A DNA stretch of 64,000 nt from the NCBI GenBank assembly GCA_025350465.1, contig JANXXU010000042.1, forward strand, positions 20,377 to 84,376, in the 5' to 3' direction. Made by a program: the position numbers and the translations under genes. Each line of letters begins with the position of its first letter. Position 1 is the first letter of the stretch. The notes under the pieces are model-generated. The model searched no databases. It saw only the letters and a program-made list of their open reading frames with translations, and was not told the DNA's origin. Shown one piece after another: positions 1-9,186 of the stretch. Source of the stretch: Alphaproteobacteria bacterium (lineage in GTDB: Bacteria; Pseudomonadota; Alphaproteobacteria; Micropepsales; Micropepsaceae).

Positions 1-1
1 G

Positions 2-685
2 CATCTGCCGCCCGAACACGGCGCTTATCTCGCCCGCAATTGGCGGCGAAAAGCCGAATGGGGCGGTTCATTCCTGCTCGACAAGGTGTGTCACGACTTC
101 GACATCCTGGGCACGATCGCGGGCGCACGGGCGCAGCGCGTGGCGAGCTTCGGCGGGCGCGGCCAATTTCGTTTGGATCGCAAGGTCGGCGGCGACGTGC
201 CGGCCTACCGCGCGTGGCCGGGCGGCTGGTCGGCGCAGGACGATGTCTTCTCCAACGACCACGACGTGACCGACACGCAAACGGCGATCGTCGAATACGC
301 CAACGGCGTGCGCCTCGCGTTCCATGCGAGCAGCCACAGCGCCTTGCGCGAGCGGCGCTGGTATGTCGCCGGGACCGAAGGCACGCTGATCGCCGACTTG
401 GTGCGCAACAAGCTGATGTGGCGGCGCGCTCTCGAAGCCGGTGCGCCCGTCCGGCACAATTATCCGGTCGACGAGATCAACCACAACGGCGCCGACGTCG
501 CGATGGCGCAGGATCTCGTAGACGCGCTCGCCGGCCGCGCGAAATTTCCGGTGACGGCGAACGATGCGATTGAAGCCGGCCTCACGGTCATGGCGATCGA
601 CAAGGCGATGCTATCGGGTCAGGTCGTCGACTGTGCAGCGATGTGGCAGCGCCTCGATACGGCGAGCGGCGGGCTGTCTGATTGA
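2..685 (+). CDS. Gfo/Idh/MocA-family oxidoreductase, C-terminal part (5' end outside window)
   Basis: The reading frame is open from base 2 and the first residues seen (HLPPEHGAYLARNW) are mid-protein, so the N-terminal Rossmann domain lies upstream of the window. What is visible, about 227 residues, fits the C-terminal alpha/beta domain of NAD(P)-dependent Gfo/Idh/MocA sugar or inositol dehydrogenases: GGSFLLDKVCHDFDI supplies the conserved Lys/His region, and a later stretch (TDTQTAIVEYANGVRLAFH) matches the beta-sheet core. The substrate cannot be deduced. It ends convergently with the thioredoxin gene at 844, with a palindrome between them. Family assignment is from residue pattern recognition. 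Confidence 0.7.
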   Translation, partial: HLPPEHGAYLARNWRRKAEWGGSFLLDKVCHDFDILGTIAGARAQRVASFGGRGQFRLDRKVGGDVPAYRAWPGGWSAQDDVFSNDHDVTDTQTAIVEYANGVRLAFHASSHSALRERRWYVAGTEGTLIADLVRNKLMWRRALEAGAPVRHNYPVDEINHNGADVAMAQDLVDALAGRAKFPVTANDAIEAGLTVMAIDKAMLSGQVVDCAAMWQRLDTASGGLSD

Positions 686-700
686 CTGCCGCATGAAGCG

Positions 701-838
701 TCTTTCCTCCCCTGCGGTTGCGGGGGAGGTGGCGGAGCGTAGCGACGACGGAGGGGGGAAGTGGTGCGCGCCAGACTTCCCCCCTCCGCCCTCGGCTTCG
801 CCTCGTGCACCTCCCCCGCAACCGCAGGGGAGGAAAGA
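701..838. repeat. 138-bp nested palindromic repeat (REP/REPIN-like)
   Basis: The outer arms 701-731 and 808-838 are perfect 31-bp reverse complements (left arm begins TCTTTCCTCCCCTGCGG). Inside, a second perfect pair of about 14 bp (CGGAGGGGGGAAGT and ACTTCCCCCCTCCG) nests around a short spacer. It lies between two convergent genes, so its RNA form could act as a bidirectional terminator or transcript stabiliser. Its G/C-rich arms resemble dispersed palindromes of alphaproteobacterial genomes; I saw no second copy in this window. Confidence 0.85.
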
Positions 839-843
839 GCGAC

Positions 844-1422
844 TCAACGTTCGCCGCTCGCGCTCAACACGAGGTCGGCGGCTTTCGCGTCGTCCCAGTC
901 GGCGGGACCGATGAGGCGGCCGCGGTCGAGGCCGTCGCGGTCGATCAGGACGGTCGTCGGCAAGCCCGGAATCTTGAACGCCTCCTGAGCCGCCATCGTC
1001 GGGTCGACATAGACGTCAAGGTGGCGAATGTCGTTCTCGGCAAAGAAACGTTTGACGGCATCGACGCCACCGCGATCGATGCTGAGCGCAATGATCTTGA
1101 CGCCGGAAGGTTTGAGCTGCTCCTGCAGACGGTCGAGCGACGGCAGTTCGCGAATACACGGCAAGCACCAGGTCGCCCAAAGATTCACCAACACGACATG
1201 ACCGCGAAAGTCGGCAAGGGTCAGGCGGCGGCGTTCACCATCCTCGAATGAGATCGCGGGCGCGACTGCGCCATCGGAGCGCGCGGCGAATTTCTCGACG
1301 CCGCCCAAGGGTGCGTCCGCACCCTCATCGGCTTGTTCCCAAAGCAGGTAGATTGCTGCTAAACCGGCCGCCAATATGACGGCAATAAGGCCTCTGAAGA
1401 TCGTGCGTGTGGTCCACATCAT
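844..1422 (-). CDS. TlpA-like membrane-anchored thioredoxin
   Basis: A 192-residue protein with an N-terminal signal anchor ([19 protein letters not shown]), then a thioredoxin-like redox domain with the active-site motif WATWCLPC (CxxC) and the cis-proline region [12 protein letters not shown]. This is the TlpA/AhpC-TSA organisation of periplasmic thiol-disulfide reductases that keep cysteines reduced, for instance in cytochrome biogenesis. The start is placed at the Met-Met pair (1422/1419) just before the membrane segment; longer starts would run into argH. It diverges from argH with about 40 bp between starts, and a tlpA-argH-lptM-lysA neighbourhood is common in alphaproteobacteria. Confidence 0.85.
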   Translation of the reverse strand: MMWTTRTIFRGLIAVILAAGLAAIYLLWEQADEGADAPLGGVEKFAARSDGAVAPAISFEDGERRRLTLADFRGHVVLVNLWATWCLPCIRELPSLDRLQEQLKPSGVKIIALSIDRGGVDAVKRFFAENDIRHLDVYVDPTMAAQEAFKIPGLPTTVLIDRDGLDRGRLIGPADWDDAKAADLVLSASGER

Positions 1423-1461
1423 TCCACTGGTTTGCCCTTCCCGTGCAAGGCGCGCAACCGC

Positions 1462-2844
1462 ATGACCACAAACCGGATGTGGGGCGGGCGCTTTGGGCGC
1501 GGCCCGGCGGCGATCATGGAGGAAATCAACGCTTCGATCGCCTTCGACCAACGGCTTTATGCGCAAGACATCGCCGCGTCAAAGGCGCATGCCCGCATGC
1601 TGGCGGCGCGGCAAATCATCGCCAAGGCGGACGCCGAAGCCATTACCGCCGGATTGGACCGCATCAAAGCCGAGATCGATCAAGGAACGTTCACATTTTC
1701 GCGCTCGCTCGAAGACATCCACATGAACGTCGAGGCGCGGCTCAAGGAGCTGATCGGCGAGCCGGCCGGGCGTCTGCACACCGCCCGCTCGCGCAACGAT
1801 CAAGTGGCGACGGATCTTAGGCTTTGGGTACGCGACGAGATCGACGCGCTCGACCAGGCGCTGAAGGGGTTTCAGGTGGCGCTGGTGAACCAGGCGCGCA
1901 CTCACGCCGATACCATCATGCCCGGGTTCACGCATTTGCAGACCGCGCAGCCGATCACCTTCGGTCATCACATGCTGGCTTACGTCGAAATGGCGGCGCG
2001 CGATCGCGCGCGTTTTGCGGCGGCACGCGTGCGTACAAACGAGAGCCCGCTCGGCGCCGCGGCGCTCGCCGGGACATCGTTTCCAATCGACCGGCAACAA
2101 ACGGCGAAGGAGCTCGGCTTCGCGGGGCCCATGCGCAATTCGCTCGATGCGGTTTCGGCACGCGATTTCGCGCTCGAATTCCTAGGCGCGGCGGCGATTT
2201 GCGCGACGCATCTGTCGCGGCTGGCCGAAGAGATCGTTTTGTGGTGCTCGCCCGGATTCAAATTCGTCCGGCTCTCGGATGCCTTCACCACGGGTTCTTC
2301 AATCATGCCGCAAAAGCGCAATCCCGATGCGGCCGAGCTCGTGCGCGCCAAGTCGGCGCGCGTCACCGGCGCGTTGATGACGCTCTTGGGCGTGATGAAG
2401 GGACTGCCGCTCACTTATGCAAAGGACATGCAGGAAGACAAGGAAGCCGTGTTCGATGCGGCCGACAACCTCGCGCTGTCGCTCGCGGCGATGACCGGCA
2501 TGGTCGAAGATTTGCAGCCCGACGAGGTCGCGATGCGCCGCGCGGCCGGCGAGGGATTTTCGACGGCGACCGATCTTGCCGATTGGCTGGTGCGTGCGCT
2601 CAAAAAGCCGTTCCGCGAGGCACATCACGTCACCGGACGCATTGTCGCGATGGCCGAAGCGCGCGGTTGCAGGCTTGAAGAGCTGAGCCTTAAAGAGCTT
2701 CAATCCGTCGAACCCGGGATCACCGGCGACGCACTATCGGTATTGTCGCTCGACGCGTCGGTTGCGTCGCGATCGAGCTTCGGCGGGACGGCGCCGCAAA
2801 ACGTAAAGGCCCAAGTCGAGTATTGGCAGGAGCAACTCAAATGA
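1462..2844 (+). CDS. argH: argininosuccinate lyase
   Basis: Catalyses the last step of arginine synthesis, cleaving argininosuccinate to arginine and fumarate; a cytosolic homotetramer of the fumarase/aspartase superfamily. The 460-residue product starts [14 protein letters not shown], the usual ArgH N-terminus, and carries [13 protein letters not shown] and the superfamily signature [12 protein letters not shown], which includes the catalytic serine loop. The ATG at 1462 was chosen over the upstream 1432 start because family members begin at this motif. Its stop overlaps the start of the small lipoprotein gene by four bases (ATGA), and lysA follows, so arginine and lysine genes are cotranscribed with the lipoprotein. 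Confidence 0.97.
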   Translation: MTTNRMWGGRFGRGPAAIMEEINASIAFDQRLYAQDIAASKAHARMLAARQIIAKADAEAITAGLDRIKAEIDQGTFTFSRSLEDIHMNVEARLKELIGEPAGRLHTARSRNDQVATDLRLWVRDEIDALDQALKGFQVALVNQARTHADTIMPGFTHLQTAQPITFGHHMLAYVEMAARDRARFAAARVRTNESPLGAAALAGTSFPIDRQQTAKELGFAGPMRNSLDAVSARDFALEFLGAAAICATHLSRLAEEIVLWCSPGFKFVRLSDAFTTGSSIMPQKRNPDAAELVRAKSARVTGALMTLLGVMKGLPLTYAKDMQEDKEAVFDAADNLALSLAAMTGMVEDLQPDEVAMRRAAGEGFSTATDLADWLVRALKKPFREAHHVTGRIVAMAEARGCRLEELSLKELQSVEPGITGDALSVLSLDASVASRSSFGGTAPQNVKAQVEYWQEQLK

Positions 2845-2960
2845 TCGTTCGCCTCATGATCGCCGGCCTCTTGATCGCAACCATCGGCCTTGCCGGTTGC
2901 GGCAAAAAAGGCCCGCTGGAACCGCCGAAGTTTTCGCCGTCGATCGTCGCGACGCACTGA
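2841..2960 (+). CDS. lptM: LptM (YifL)-like small lipoprotein
   Basis: A 39-residue lipoprotein overlapping the argH stop (ATGA). A hydrophobic signal peptide ([15 protein letters not shown]) leads to the lipobox LAGC, followed by GKKGPLEPP, the signature of the YifL/LptM family. In Escherichia coli LptM assists assembly of the LPS translocon LptDE in the outer membrane; that role is transferred by similarity. Placement between argH and lysA is typical for this family in proteobacteria. Lipidation at Cys20 is predicted from the lipobox. Confidence 0.85.
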   Translation: MIVRLMIAGLLIATIGLAGCGKKGPLEPPKFSPSIVATH

Positions 2961-2978
2961 GCGACGCATGATTGCTGG

Positions 2979-4244
2979 ATGACTCATTTCGCCTATCGCG
3001 CCGGCGTGCTGCACGCCGAAGACATTCCCGTCCCGGAAATCGCCGGGACTGTCGGCACGCCGTTCTATTGCTATTCGACGGCCGCTCTCGAACGACAATT
3101 CCGTGCCTTTGCGGAGGCGATGCCGAAAGGCGCGCTTATCGCCTACGCGGTCAAGGCGAACGGCAATCTGGCGGTCATTCGAACGCTTGCGCGACTTGGC
3201 GCCGGAGCCGATGTCGTCTCGATCGGCGAATTGAAACGAGCGCTGGCGGCGGGCATTCCCGCCTCCAAGATCGTCTTCTCGGGCGTCGGCAAAACCAGAC
3301 CCGAAATGGCATACGCGCTCGATGCAGGTCTTCATCAATTCAACGTCGAGGGCGAGGGCGAACTCGAAGCGCTCAACGAGGTCGCGCTCTCGAAGAACGC
3401 CGTTGCGCCCGTTGCGCTGCGCGTCAATCCGGACGTCGATGCGAAGACGCACGCGAAGATTTCAACGGGGAAAGCCGAAAATAAATTCGGTATTCCGTGG
3501 ACCAAGGCGCGCGCGGTGTACGCCCGCGCGAAGTCCATGCCCGGCATCAAAATCGTCGGCGTCGATGTTCACATTGGCAGCCAAGTCACAGACCTTGAAC
3601 CGTTTCGCGCGGCCTTCGTTCGCGTCGGCGAACTTGTGCGGTTGTTGCGAGCGGACGGGCATAACATACGGCGGATCGATCTCGGCGGCGGCCTCGGCGT
3701 GCCTTACAGGGACGGCGAAATTCTACCACCGCCGAAAGACTACGGTGCCATGGCACACCAAGCCGTCGGCGATCTCGATGTCGAACTGATCGCCGAACCC
3801 GGACGCTTTATGACGGCGAGCGCCGGTATTCTGGTGACGCAAGTCCTCTACGTTAAGGAGAGCGAGAGCAAGCGCTTCGCCGTCCTCGATGCCGGCATGA
3901 ACGACCTCATCCGCCCGGCGCTTTACGAAGCGTGGCACGACATCGTTACCGTCCAGGAACCAGGCCCCGGAGCGGCGCGGTTTGCCTATGACGTCGTCGG
4001 CCCGGTCTGCGAAAGCACGGATATGTTCGCGCGAGATCGTGAATTGCCCAAGCTTGCGCCAGGCGACCTCGTCGCTATCCTCACGGTCGGCGCCTATGGC
4101 GCGGTTCTGGCATCAAGCTACAATGCGAGGCCCTTGGCCCCGGAAATCTTGGTCAAGGGCGGAGATTTCGCCGTGGTGCGTCCGCGGCCGACGATCGAGG
4201 CCATGATGGCCGAGGAACGCACGCCGGCATGGCTCAAAACATAA
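2979..4244 (+). CDS. lysA: diaminopimelate decarboxylase
   Basis: A PLP-dependent fold-III decarboxylase making L-lysine from meso-diaminopimelate. The 421-residue protein has the PLP-lysine region AYAVKANGNLAV near residue 60, the HIGSQ motif (VDVHIGSQ), the phosphate-binding glycine loop DLGGGLGVPY, and near the C-terminus the conserved CESTDMFARDR and AYGAVLASSYNARP segments that complete the active site across the dimer. Nineteen bases separate it from the small lipoprotein gene, consistent with an argH-lptM-lysA operon. Length and motifs are normal. Confidence 0.97.
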   Translation: MTHFAYRAGVLHAEDIPVPEIAGTVGTPFYCYSTAALERQFRAFAEAMPKGALIAYAVKANGNLAVIRTLARLGAGADVVSIGELKRALAAGIPASKIVFSGVGKTRPEMAYALDAGLHQFNVEGEGELEALNEVALSKNAVAPVALRVNPDVDAKTHAKISTGKAENKFGIPWTKARAVYARAKSMPGIKIVGVDVHIGSQVTDLEPFRAAFVRVGELVRLLRADGHNIRRIDLGGGLGVPYRDGEILPPPKDYGAMAHQAVGDLDVELIAEPGRFMTASAGILVTQVLYVKESESKRFAVLDAGMNDLIRPALYEAWHDIVTVQEPGPGAARFAYDVVGPVCESTDMFARDRELPKLAPGDLVAILTVGAYGAVLASSYNARPLAPEILVKGGDFAVVRPRPTIEAMMAEERTPAWLKT

Positions 4245-4269
4245 AGCCGCCCGCAATTCGAGGTCGAGA

Positions 4270-6745
4270 GTGACGGCCGAGTTCGACGACGACGATCTTG
4301 CCAATCAACCACGCGGCCTGCCGCGGCCAGTGCGGATGCGCGTCGGGCTAAGCTGGTGGGTGTTGGCAACCGAGCGGCTGTGGCCGGCACTGTGGCCCTC
4401 GAGCGGCATCATCGGCGTCTTCTTGATCCTGGCGCTCGCGAACGTGTTTTCGGCACTGCCGGAGTGGCTGCATTTGACGACGCTGATCGCGTTCGTCGCG
4501 GCGATCGTGGGCGCCATCATCTGGTCGCTACGCGAAGCGGCGATGCCGACGCGCGGGCAGGCCCTGCGGCGGCTGGAACTATCGAGCGGGCTCGAGCATC
4601 GTCCCTTGACGGCGCTGGAAGATCATCCGGCCGTCGACGACACCGGCGACACCGACACGTTATGGCGGGCACATCGCCGGCAGATCGTTCGGCGCATCCA
4701 TAATTTGCGCGTCGCTTGGCCGAAGCTCAGCCTTACCGAGCGCGACCCCTACGCATTGCGTGTGCTGCTCGTGCTCGTGTTGCTGGCGATGCTGGTCGCC
4801 AACTGGGCGGAGGTGCCACGGCGGCTGGAGGCCGCCCTTTCACCGGGGTTCGCGCAAGGACACGCGCCGGCAACATTCGAAGCCTGGGTCACACCGCCCA
4901 CTTACACGGGTGATGCGCCGCGGCACCTAACGGCAGCCACGCGGCCATCGCTCGGCAGCACGAACGACATCATCAATGTTCCGGCGGGCTCGGAACTCAC
5001 CGTGCGCACACATGGCGAAGTCTCGGCCGTCTTGCGATTGGGCTCGCTGGGCCACTCCGCTCCCGATCCGCAACGGCCCGACTTCATCGCCGCCGGTGGC
5101 GATGCCCGCGACGCGAAAATTCGCATCACCAAGGATATGAGCGTTCGGCTGACCTTGAGCGCGGTCATGGTTTCGCAGTGGCGCTTTCGTGCCGTCGCCG
5201 ACGGGCCACCGCAAATATCCTTCAAGACGCCAATCGCCGTGACGCAATCGCAATCGTTGCGCTTCAACTACCAGGTCAAGGACGACTACGGCGTCGCCAG
5301 CGCGCAAGCGACGATCGCGCTGGATAATCAGGCCCGCCGAGCGAGCGACTTGCACATCGATCCAATTCGATCTGCCGTTGCCGCCGGCGCCGGCACGCCA
5401 GGGCGAGGCGACCATCTTCAAGGATTTGACGGCGCATGTGTGGGCCGGACTTCCGGTCGTCGTGACATTGCAGGCGAAAGACGAACGCGGTCAGATGGCG
5501 CAGTCGAAACCGATGCGCATCACGCTGCCCGAGCGCAAATTCGGCAACGCGCTCGCCCGCGCGCTGATCGAGCAGCGCAAATCTCTGGCGCGAGATCCCT
5601 CAAGCGCCCCGGTCGTCGCCAAGGCCCTCGACGCCTTGTCCGTGGCGCCCGAGCGCTTCATGCCGGACGTTCGAAATTACCTCGCGCTGCGCGCCGTCTA
5701 TTTTCTCGTCTCACGCACCAAGGGCGCGAACGAAATCGCCAACGCTCAGCAATTGCTGTGGGACCTGGCACTGCGGCTCGAGGAAGGCGACACGCCGCAA
5801 GCGCAGGCCGAACTGCGCGCCATACAACAACAGCTGATGGAGGCGTTGGCGCGAGGCGCGCCGGATCAGGAGATCTCACGCCTCTTGGCTCAACTGCGCT
5901 CGGCGATCGAGCGCACGATGAAGGCGATGGCCGATCAGGCACAGAACCAAGGCGCGACAATCCGCGATCCGAGCGTTCGCGCGCTAAGGCCGCAAGATCT
6001 GCAGACGATGCTCGATTCAATCCAAAACCTGGCGCGGCAAGGCTCGGGAGCCGCCGCCCAACAAATGCTGTCGCAGCTGCAAAATATGCTCGAGAACATG
6101 CAGGCGATGGGCTCAGCGCAAATGTCGCCGGAACAAAAAGCCGCGAGCCAGGCGCTGGAAAAACTCGGCGATATGATCGGACAGCAGCGCGGTCTGATGG
6201 ACAAAACATTCCGCGAGCAAACGGCGCGCGAGGACCCGGAGCACCCCGGACCGCCGGCGAGCGGGCGAAATCAACAATTGTCCGGCGAGCAAACGACTCT
6301 GGGGCAACAATTGTCGCAGATGATGAAGCAGCTGGGGCAAGGCAAAAACGTGCCGGACGCGCTGAGCGAGGCGCAACACTCGATGGCGCGAGCTGCGGAG
6401 GACTTGGCGCAAGGCCGCTTGGGCTCGGCCGGCGAGAGCCAACAAAAAGCGATCGATCAATTGCGACGCGGCGGCCAAGCGGTCGCGCAGCAATTGCTGC
6501 AGCAGATGGCGCGTCAAGGCGGCATGATGAAGGGCGACGGTCCGGGCTCGGGCGAGGACGAAGATCCGTTCGGTCGGCCACAGGCAAGCTATGGCCCATC
6601 ATACGGCGAGTCCGTGCGCGTACCCGACAAGGTGGATATTCAAAAGGCGCGCGAGATTCTGGAAGAACTGCAACGGCGTGCGGCGGAGCGCGGCCGGCCG
6701 ACCTACGAACTCGATTATCTCGATCGTCTTTTGCGGCGGTTTTGA
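4270..6745 (+). pseudogene. TIGR02302/DUF4175-family membrane protein, frameshifted
   Basis: A large alphaproteobacterial membrane protein of unknown function. Frame 1 from the GTG at 4270 (GAGG Shine-Dalgarno just upstream) encodes three N-terminal membrane segments (around residues 45-65, 72-90 and 155-175) and a periplasmic beta-rich domain ending VKDDYGVASAQAT. At about 5,362-5,371 homologous-looking sequence moves to frame 2, which continues FDLPLPPAPARQGEATIFKD, DLTAHVWAGLP, a long Q/A-rich helical region and the family's typical end, YELDYLDRLLRRF. Frame 1 beyond this point is low-complexity Arg-rich shadow. The shift equals one extra base. It could be a real mutation or a sequencing error; coding character on both sides is otherwise intact, so the gene may function if the base is an error. 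Confidence 0.75.
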
Positions 6746-6748
6746 GCG

Positions 6749-7114
6749 TCAGCGCTTCTTGCCGAGAGCCTGATCAACCACGGTGCAAATCGCGGCGATC
6801 GTAAAGGGCTTGGAGACCACCTTGTGCACGAGATCGCTCAACCCTTGGGCGCGCTCAAGCTGGTGCTCGTGGCCCGACATGATGACGATGCGGATCTTGG
6901 GATAGTCGCGGCCTACAAGCAACGCGAGTGCAATCCCATCCATGATCGGCATGTCGATATCGGTGAGCAACAAATCGAAGCGCTGCTTGCGCAAGTGATC
7001 GACGGCCTCCGAACCATCCTGCGCCATGACGACTTCGTGCCCACGCTGAGCCAGGCCGCGCGCGATGAATTCCCGAAGCGCCAACTCGTTCTCCGCGACC
7101 AAGATTTTCGCCAT
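6749..7114 (-). CDS. CpdR-like single-domain response regulator
   Basis: A stand-alone receiver domain of about 121 residues with no output domain. It has the acidic pocket (VAENE), the phospho-acceptor aspartate in LLLTDIDMPIMDG, a switch serine (VIMSGHE) and the conserved lysine in VVSKPF. Start MAKILVAENE at 7114 is preferred over 7126 because CpdR-type proteins begin this way. In Caulobacter CpdR phosphorylation controls ClpXP-dependent proteolysis during the cell cycle; whether this protein does the same is inference. It is the last gene of a minus-strand group with hpt and a zinc-ribbon protein, about 16 bases after the hpt stop. Confidence 0.75.
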   Translation of the reverse strand: MAKILVAENELALREFIARGLAQRGHEVVMAQDGSEAVDHLRKQRFDLLLTDIDMPIMDGIALALLVGRDYPKIRIVIMSGHEHQLERAQGLSDLVHKVVSKPFTIAAICTVVDQALGKKR

Positions 7115-7130
7115 TCGGGCCGTCACAAGC

Positions 7131-7667
7131 TCACTCGCCCTTCAGAATAGCGACAAACGGCAGGCCCCGATACTTGTGAGCGTGATCCATCCCATAACCG
7201 ACAACGAAGGCCGGCGGGCAGGCAAATCCCGCGAAATCAGCACGAGAGGCACCGCTCCGGCCACTCGTTTTGTCGAGAAGCACGCAGGTGTGGACGGCGG
7301 CGGCCCCTTTGGCCTTCATGTGGGCCTTGGCGAAGGCAACCGTGCGCCCGCTGTCGAGGATATCGTCGATCAGGAGCACATGACGCCCGGCGACCTCGAC
7401 CTCGACGTCGCGCAGCAGGCTCACGGTGCCCGAAGACGAGGTACCGAGGCCGTAGCTTGCCAAGGTCATGAAATCGACGTCGGGATTGAGGCCATGGGCC
7501 GTCAAGGCACGTATGAGATCGGCGGCAAAAATGAAGCTGCCTTTGAGGATCGCAACAGCGGCGAAATCCTTGGGCATCGTGCCGGCGATTTCATACGCCA
7601 GCCTATCGAGCCGCGATTCGATCGCGTCCGAGGTAAATAGCGGCTCGAGGTGAGCTGCGTCACCCAT
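7131..7667 (-). CDS. hpt: hypoxanthine phosphoribosyltransferase
   Basis: A purine-salvage enzyme converting hypoxanthine (often guanine) plus PRPP to the nucleotide. The 178-residue protein has the PRPP-binding loop VLLIDDILDSGRT, the flexible-loop region LASYGLGTSSSG and the C-terminal base-recognition segment FVVGYGMDHAHKYRGLPF. The start overlaps the end of the upstream zinc-ribbon gene by eight bases, so the two are translationally linked, and the CpdR-like gene follows immediately. The sequence looks intact. Confidence 0.93.
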   Translation of the reverse strand: MGDAAHLEPLFTSDAIESRLDRLAYEIAGTMPKDFAAVAILKGSFIFAADLIRALTAHGLNPDVDFMTLASYGLGTSSSGTVSLLRDVEVEVAGRHVLLIDDILDSGRTVAFAKAHMKAKGAAAVHTCVLLDKTSGRSGASRADFAGFACPPAFVVGYGMDHAHKYRGLPFVAILKGE

Positions 7668-8379
7668 CGGGCCCGAGGCGAATTACGATTTCGGCCGTGT
7701 CCGCCGGTGGGCTTTCAAGACGTGCGCTGAACGGCTCACGCTGGTGGCCAGCCAATTTCGGCTGGTCCGGGAGCACCGTCCAACGGTAGAGTTCGCGCTT
7801 GTTCTGGTCGAGTACCCGCAAATCGAGCTTTGGGACGGACCGTTCGCGGTCGGTGACGTTGATGATCTCACCCTTAATGGCGATCACGGGCACGCCGTTT
7901 GCCAATTCTTGGCTCGTCCGGGCGACGATATCGAAGCCGCGGGTGTTCACCGGTACGCCGAACCAGGCATAGGCTCGCGCAGCAGGCGGAAAGGCGGTTG
8001 CGATCTCGGTGCGCAAACTGACGCCGGCCAAGGCTATCCCGGCAACAATAGCGACTAGGATCAACCAAGCGACAGCGCGGCGCGAACTCGCCCGCTGCGC
8101 GTCGTCACGCGGCGACGGCGCCGCTAGAGCCGGCGATTGCACCCGCGGGATCGGCTGGGAGATCGATCCAGGCGGCGGCGGAAGCATGCGGGATTTGTCG
8201 GTAACCGGGCCGTGGGGGACCTGCGGCTCGTCAATGAGCACCGGCTTGGGCAGCTCGGGCGCGGCCTCTTGGAACCAAGCATGCGTGCAGCGCGCACAAC
8301 GAACCTGGCGGCCTGGCGGTTGAACGACACCGGCTTCCAGCAGATAGCGCGTTGCACAACGGGGGCAGGTAATTATCAT
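7660..8379 (-). CDS. zinc-ribbon (MJ0042-type) DUF3426 membrane protein
   Basis: A 239-residue protein beginning MIITCPRCATRYLLEAG, with a second CxxC pair in VRCARCTHAW, together the MJ0042 zinc ribbon (residues 1-37). A proline-rich linker follows, then one transmembrane helix (AVAWLILVAIVAGIALAGV) and a C-terminal DUF3426 beta domain (VIAIKGEIINVTDRERSVP). The start at 8379 places the ribbon at the N-terminus as in family members. It heads the hpt/cpdR-like transcription unit and diverges from ftsE. The function is unknown; the family is common next to ftsE in alphaproteobacteria. Confidence 0.8.
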   Translation of the reverse strand: MIITCPRCATRYLLEAGVVQPPGRQVRCARCTHAWFQEAAPELPKPVLIDEPQVPHGPVTDKSRMLPPPPGSISQPIPRVQSPALAAPSPRDDAQRASSRRAVAWLILVAIVAGIALAGVSLRTEIATAFPPAARAYAWFGVPVNTRGFDIVARTSQELANGVPVIAIKGEIINVTDRERSVPKLDLRVLDQNKRELYRWTVLPDQPKLAGHQREPFSARLESPPADTAEIVIRLGPDG

Positions 8380-8493
8380 CCCAGGCTTAAGCCCGTATCG
8401 ATTCTGGACTTTCTGGCACAACCTCCAGGCCCCTGCAAGCAAGGTCGAGACCCAGCATCAAGCCCTAACCCATTAACCGAAAAGGAATAATCT

Positions 8494-9186
8494 GTGGTCC
8501 GCTTCGAGAATGTCGGCATGCGCTACGGCCTTGGGCCGGAGGTGCTGCGCGACATCAGCTTCTCGCTCGAACCCGGCGCCTTTCATTTGCTGACGGGGCC
8601 GTCGGGTGCTGGCAAGACATCGCTCTTGAAACTGATCTACCTCGCCGAACGCCCGTCGCGTGGCATGATTTCGATGTTCGGACGCGATACCGGGACGATG
8701 CCGCGCGAAGAACTGCCGCCGCTGCGCCGGCGGATCGGCGTCGTTTTCCAAGATTTCAGGCTGCTCGATCATTTGACCGTTCTTGAGAACGTGGCCTTGC
8801 CGCGACGCGTGATGGGTCAAACCGAGGCGCAGTATCACGCCGACGTCGAAGAACTTTTGGCGTGGGTTGGACTCGGCAATCGCTTGAACGCGAAACCGCC
8901 GACATTGTCGGGCGGTGAGAAACAACGCGTGGCGATTGCCCGTGCCGTGGTGGCAAAGCCCGAGCTGCTGCTCGCCGACGAACCGACCGGCAACGTCGAT
9001 CCCGACATCGGCGGACGCATCATGCGGTTGTTCATCGAGTTGAACCGGCTCGGGACAAGCATGCTGATCGCGACGCACGATCAACGCATCATCGAGCGAC
9101 TGCCGGCGACGCGCGTGCTCAAATTGTCGGAAGGCCGGCTCGCGACAACAAACGAACCGCTGCAGCCCGAGGCGATGCGCGCATGA
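8494..9186 (+). CDS. ftsE: cell-division ATP-binding protein FtsE
   Basis: The ABC ATPase of the FtsEX complex, which drives septal peptidoglycan hydrolase activation at the inner membrane. 230 residues with Walker A GPSGAGKT, Q-loop VVFQDFRLL, signature LSGGEKQR, Walker B LLLADEPTGNVD and the H-loop histidine in IATHD. The GTG start has AAGGA about ten bases upstream. The stop overlaps the ftsX start by four bases (ATGA). Expected motifs are all present. Confidence 0.95.
   Translation: MVRFENVGMRYGLGPEVLRDISFSLEPGAFHLLTGPSGAGKTSLLKLIYLAERPSRGMISMFGRDTGTMPREELPPLRRRIGVVFQDFRLLDHLTVLENVALPRRVMGQTEAQYHADVEELLAWVGLGNRLNAKPPTLSGGEKQRVAIARAVVAKPELLLADEPTGNVDPDIGGRIMRLFIELNRLGTSMLIATHDQRIIERLPATRVLKLSEGRLATTNEPLQPEAMRA

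Noticed and set aside
4270..6745. Programmed ribosomal frameshift in the TIGR02302-type gene
   Set aside because: No slippery heptamer or downstream stimulatory structure is evident at the switch; mutation or sequence error is simpler.
4270..6804. 844-residue continuous product from frame 1
   Set aside because: After about 5,370 the frame becomes Arg/Gly/Ala-rich without family similarity, whereas frame 2 carries the conserved C-terminal part.
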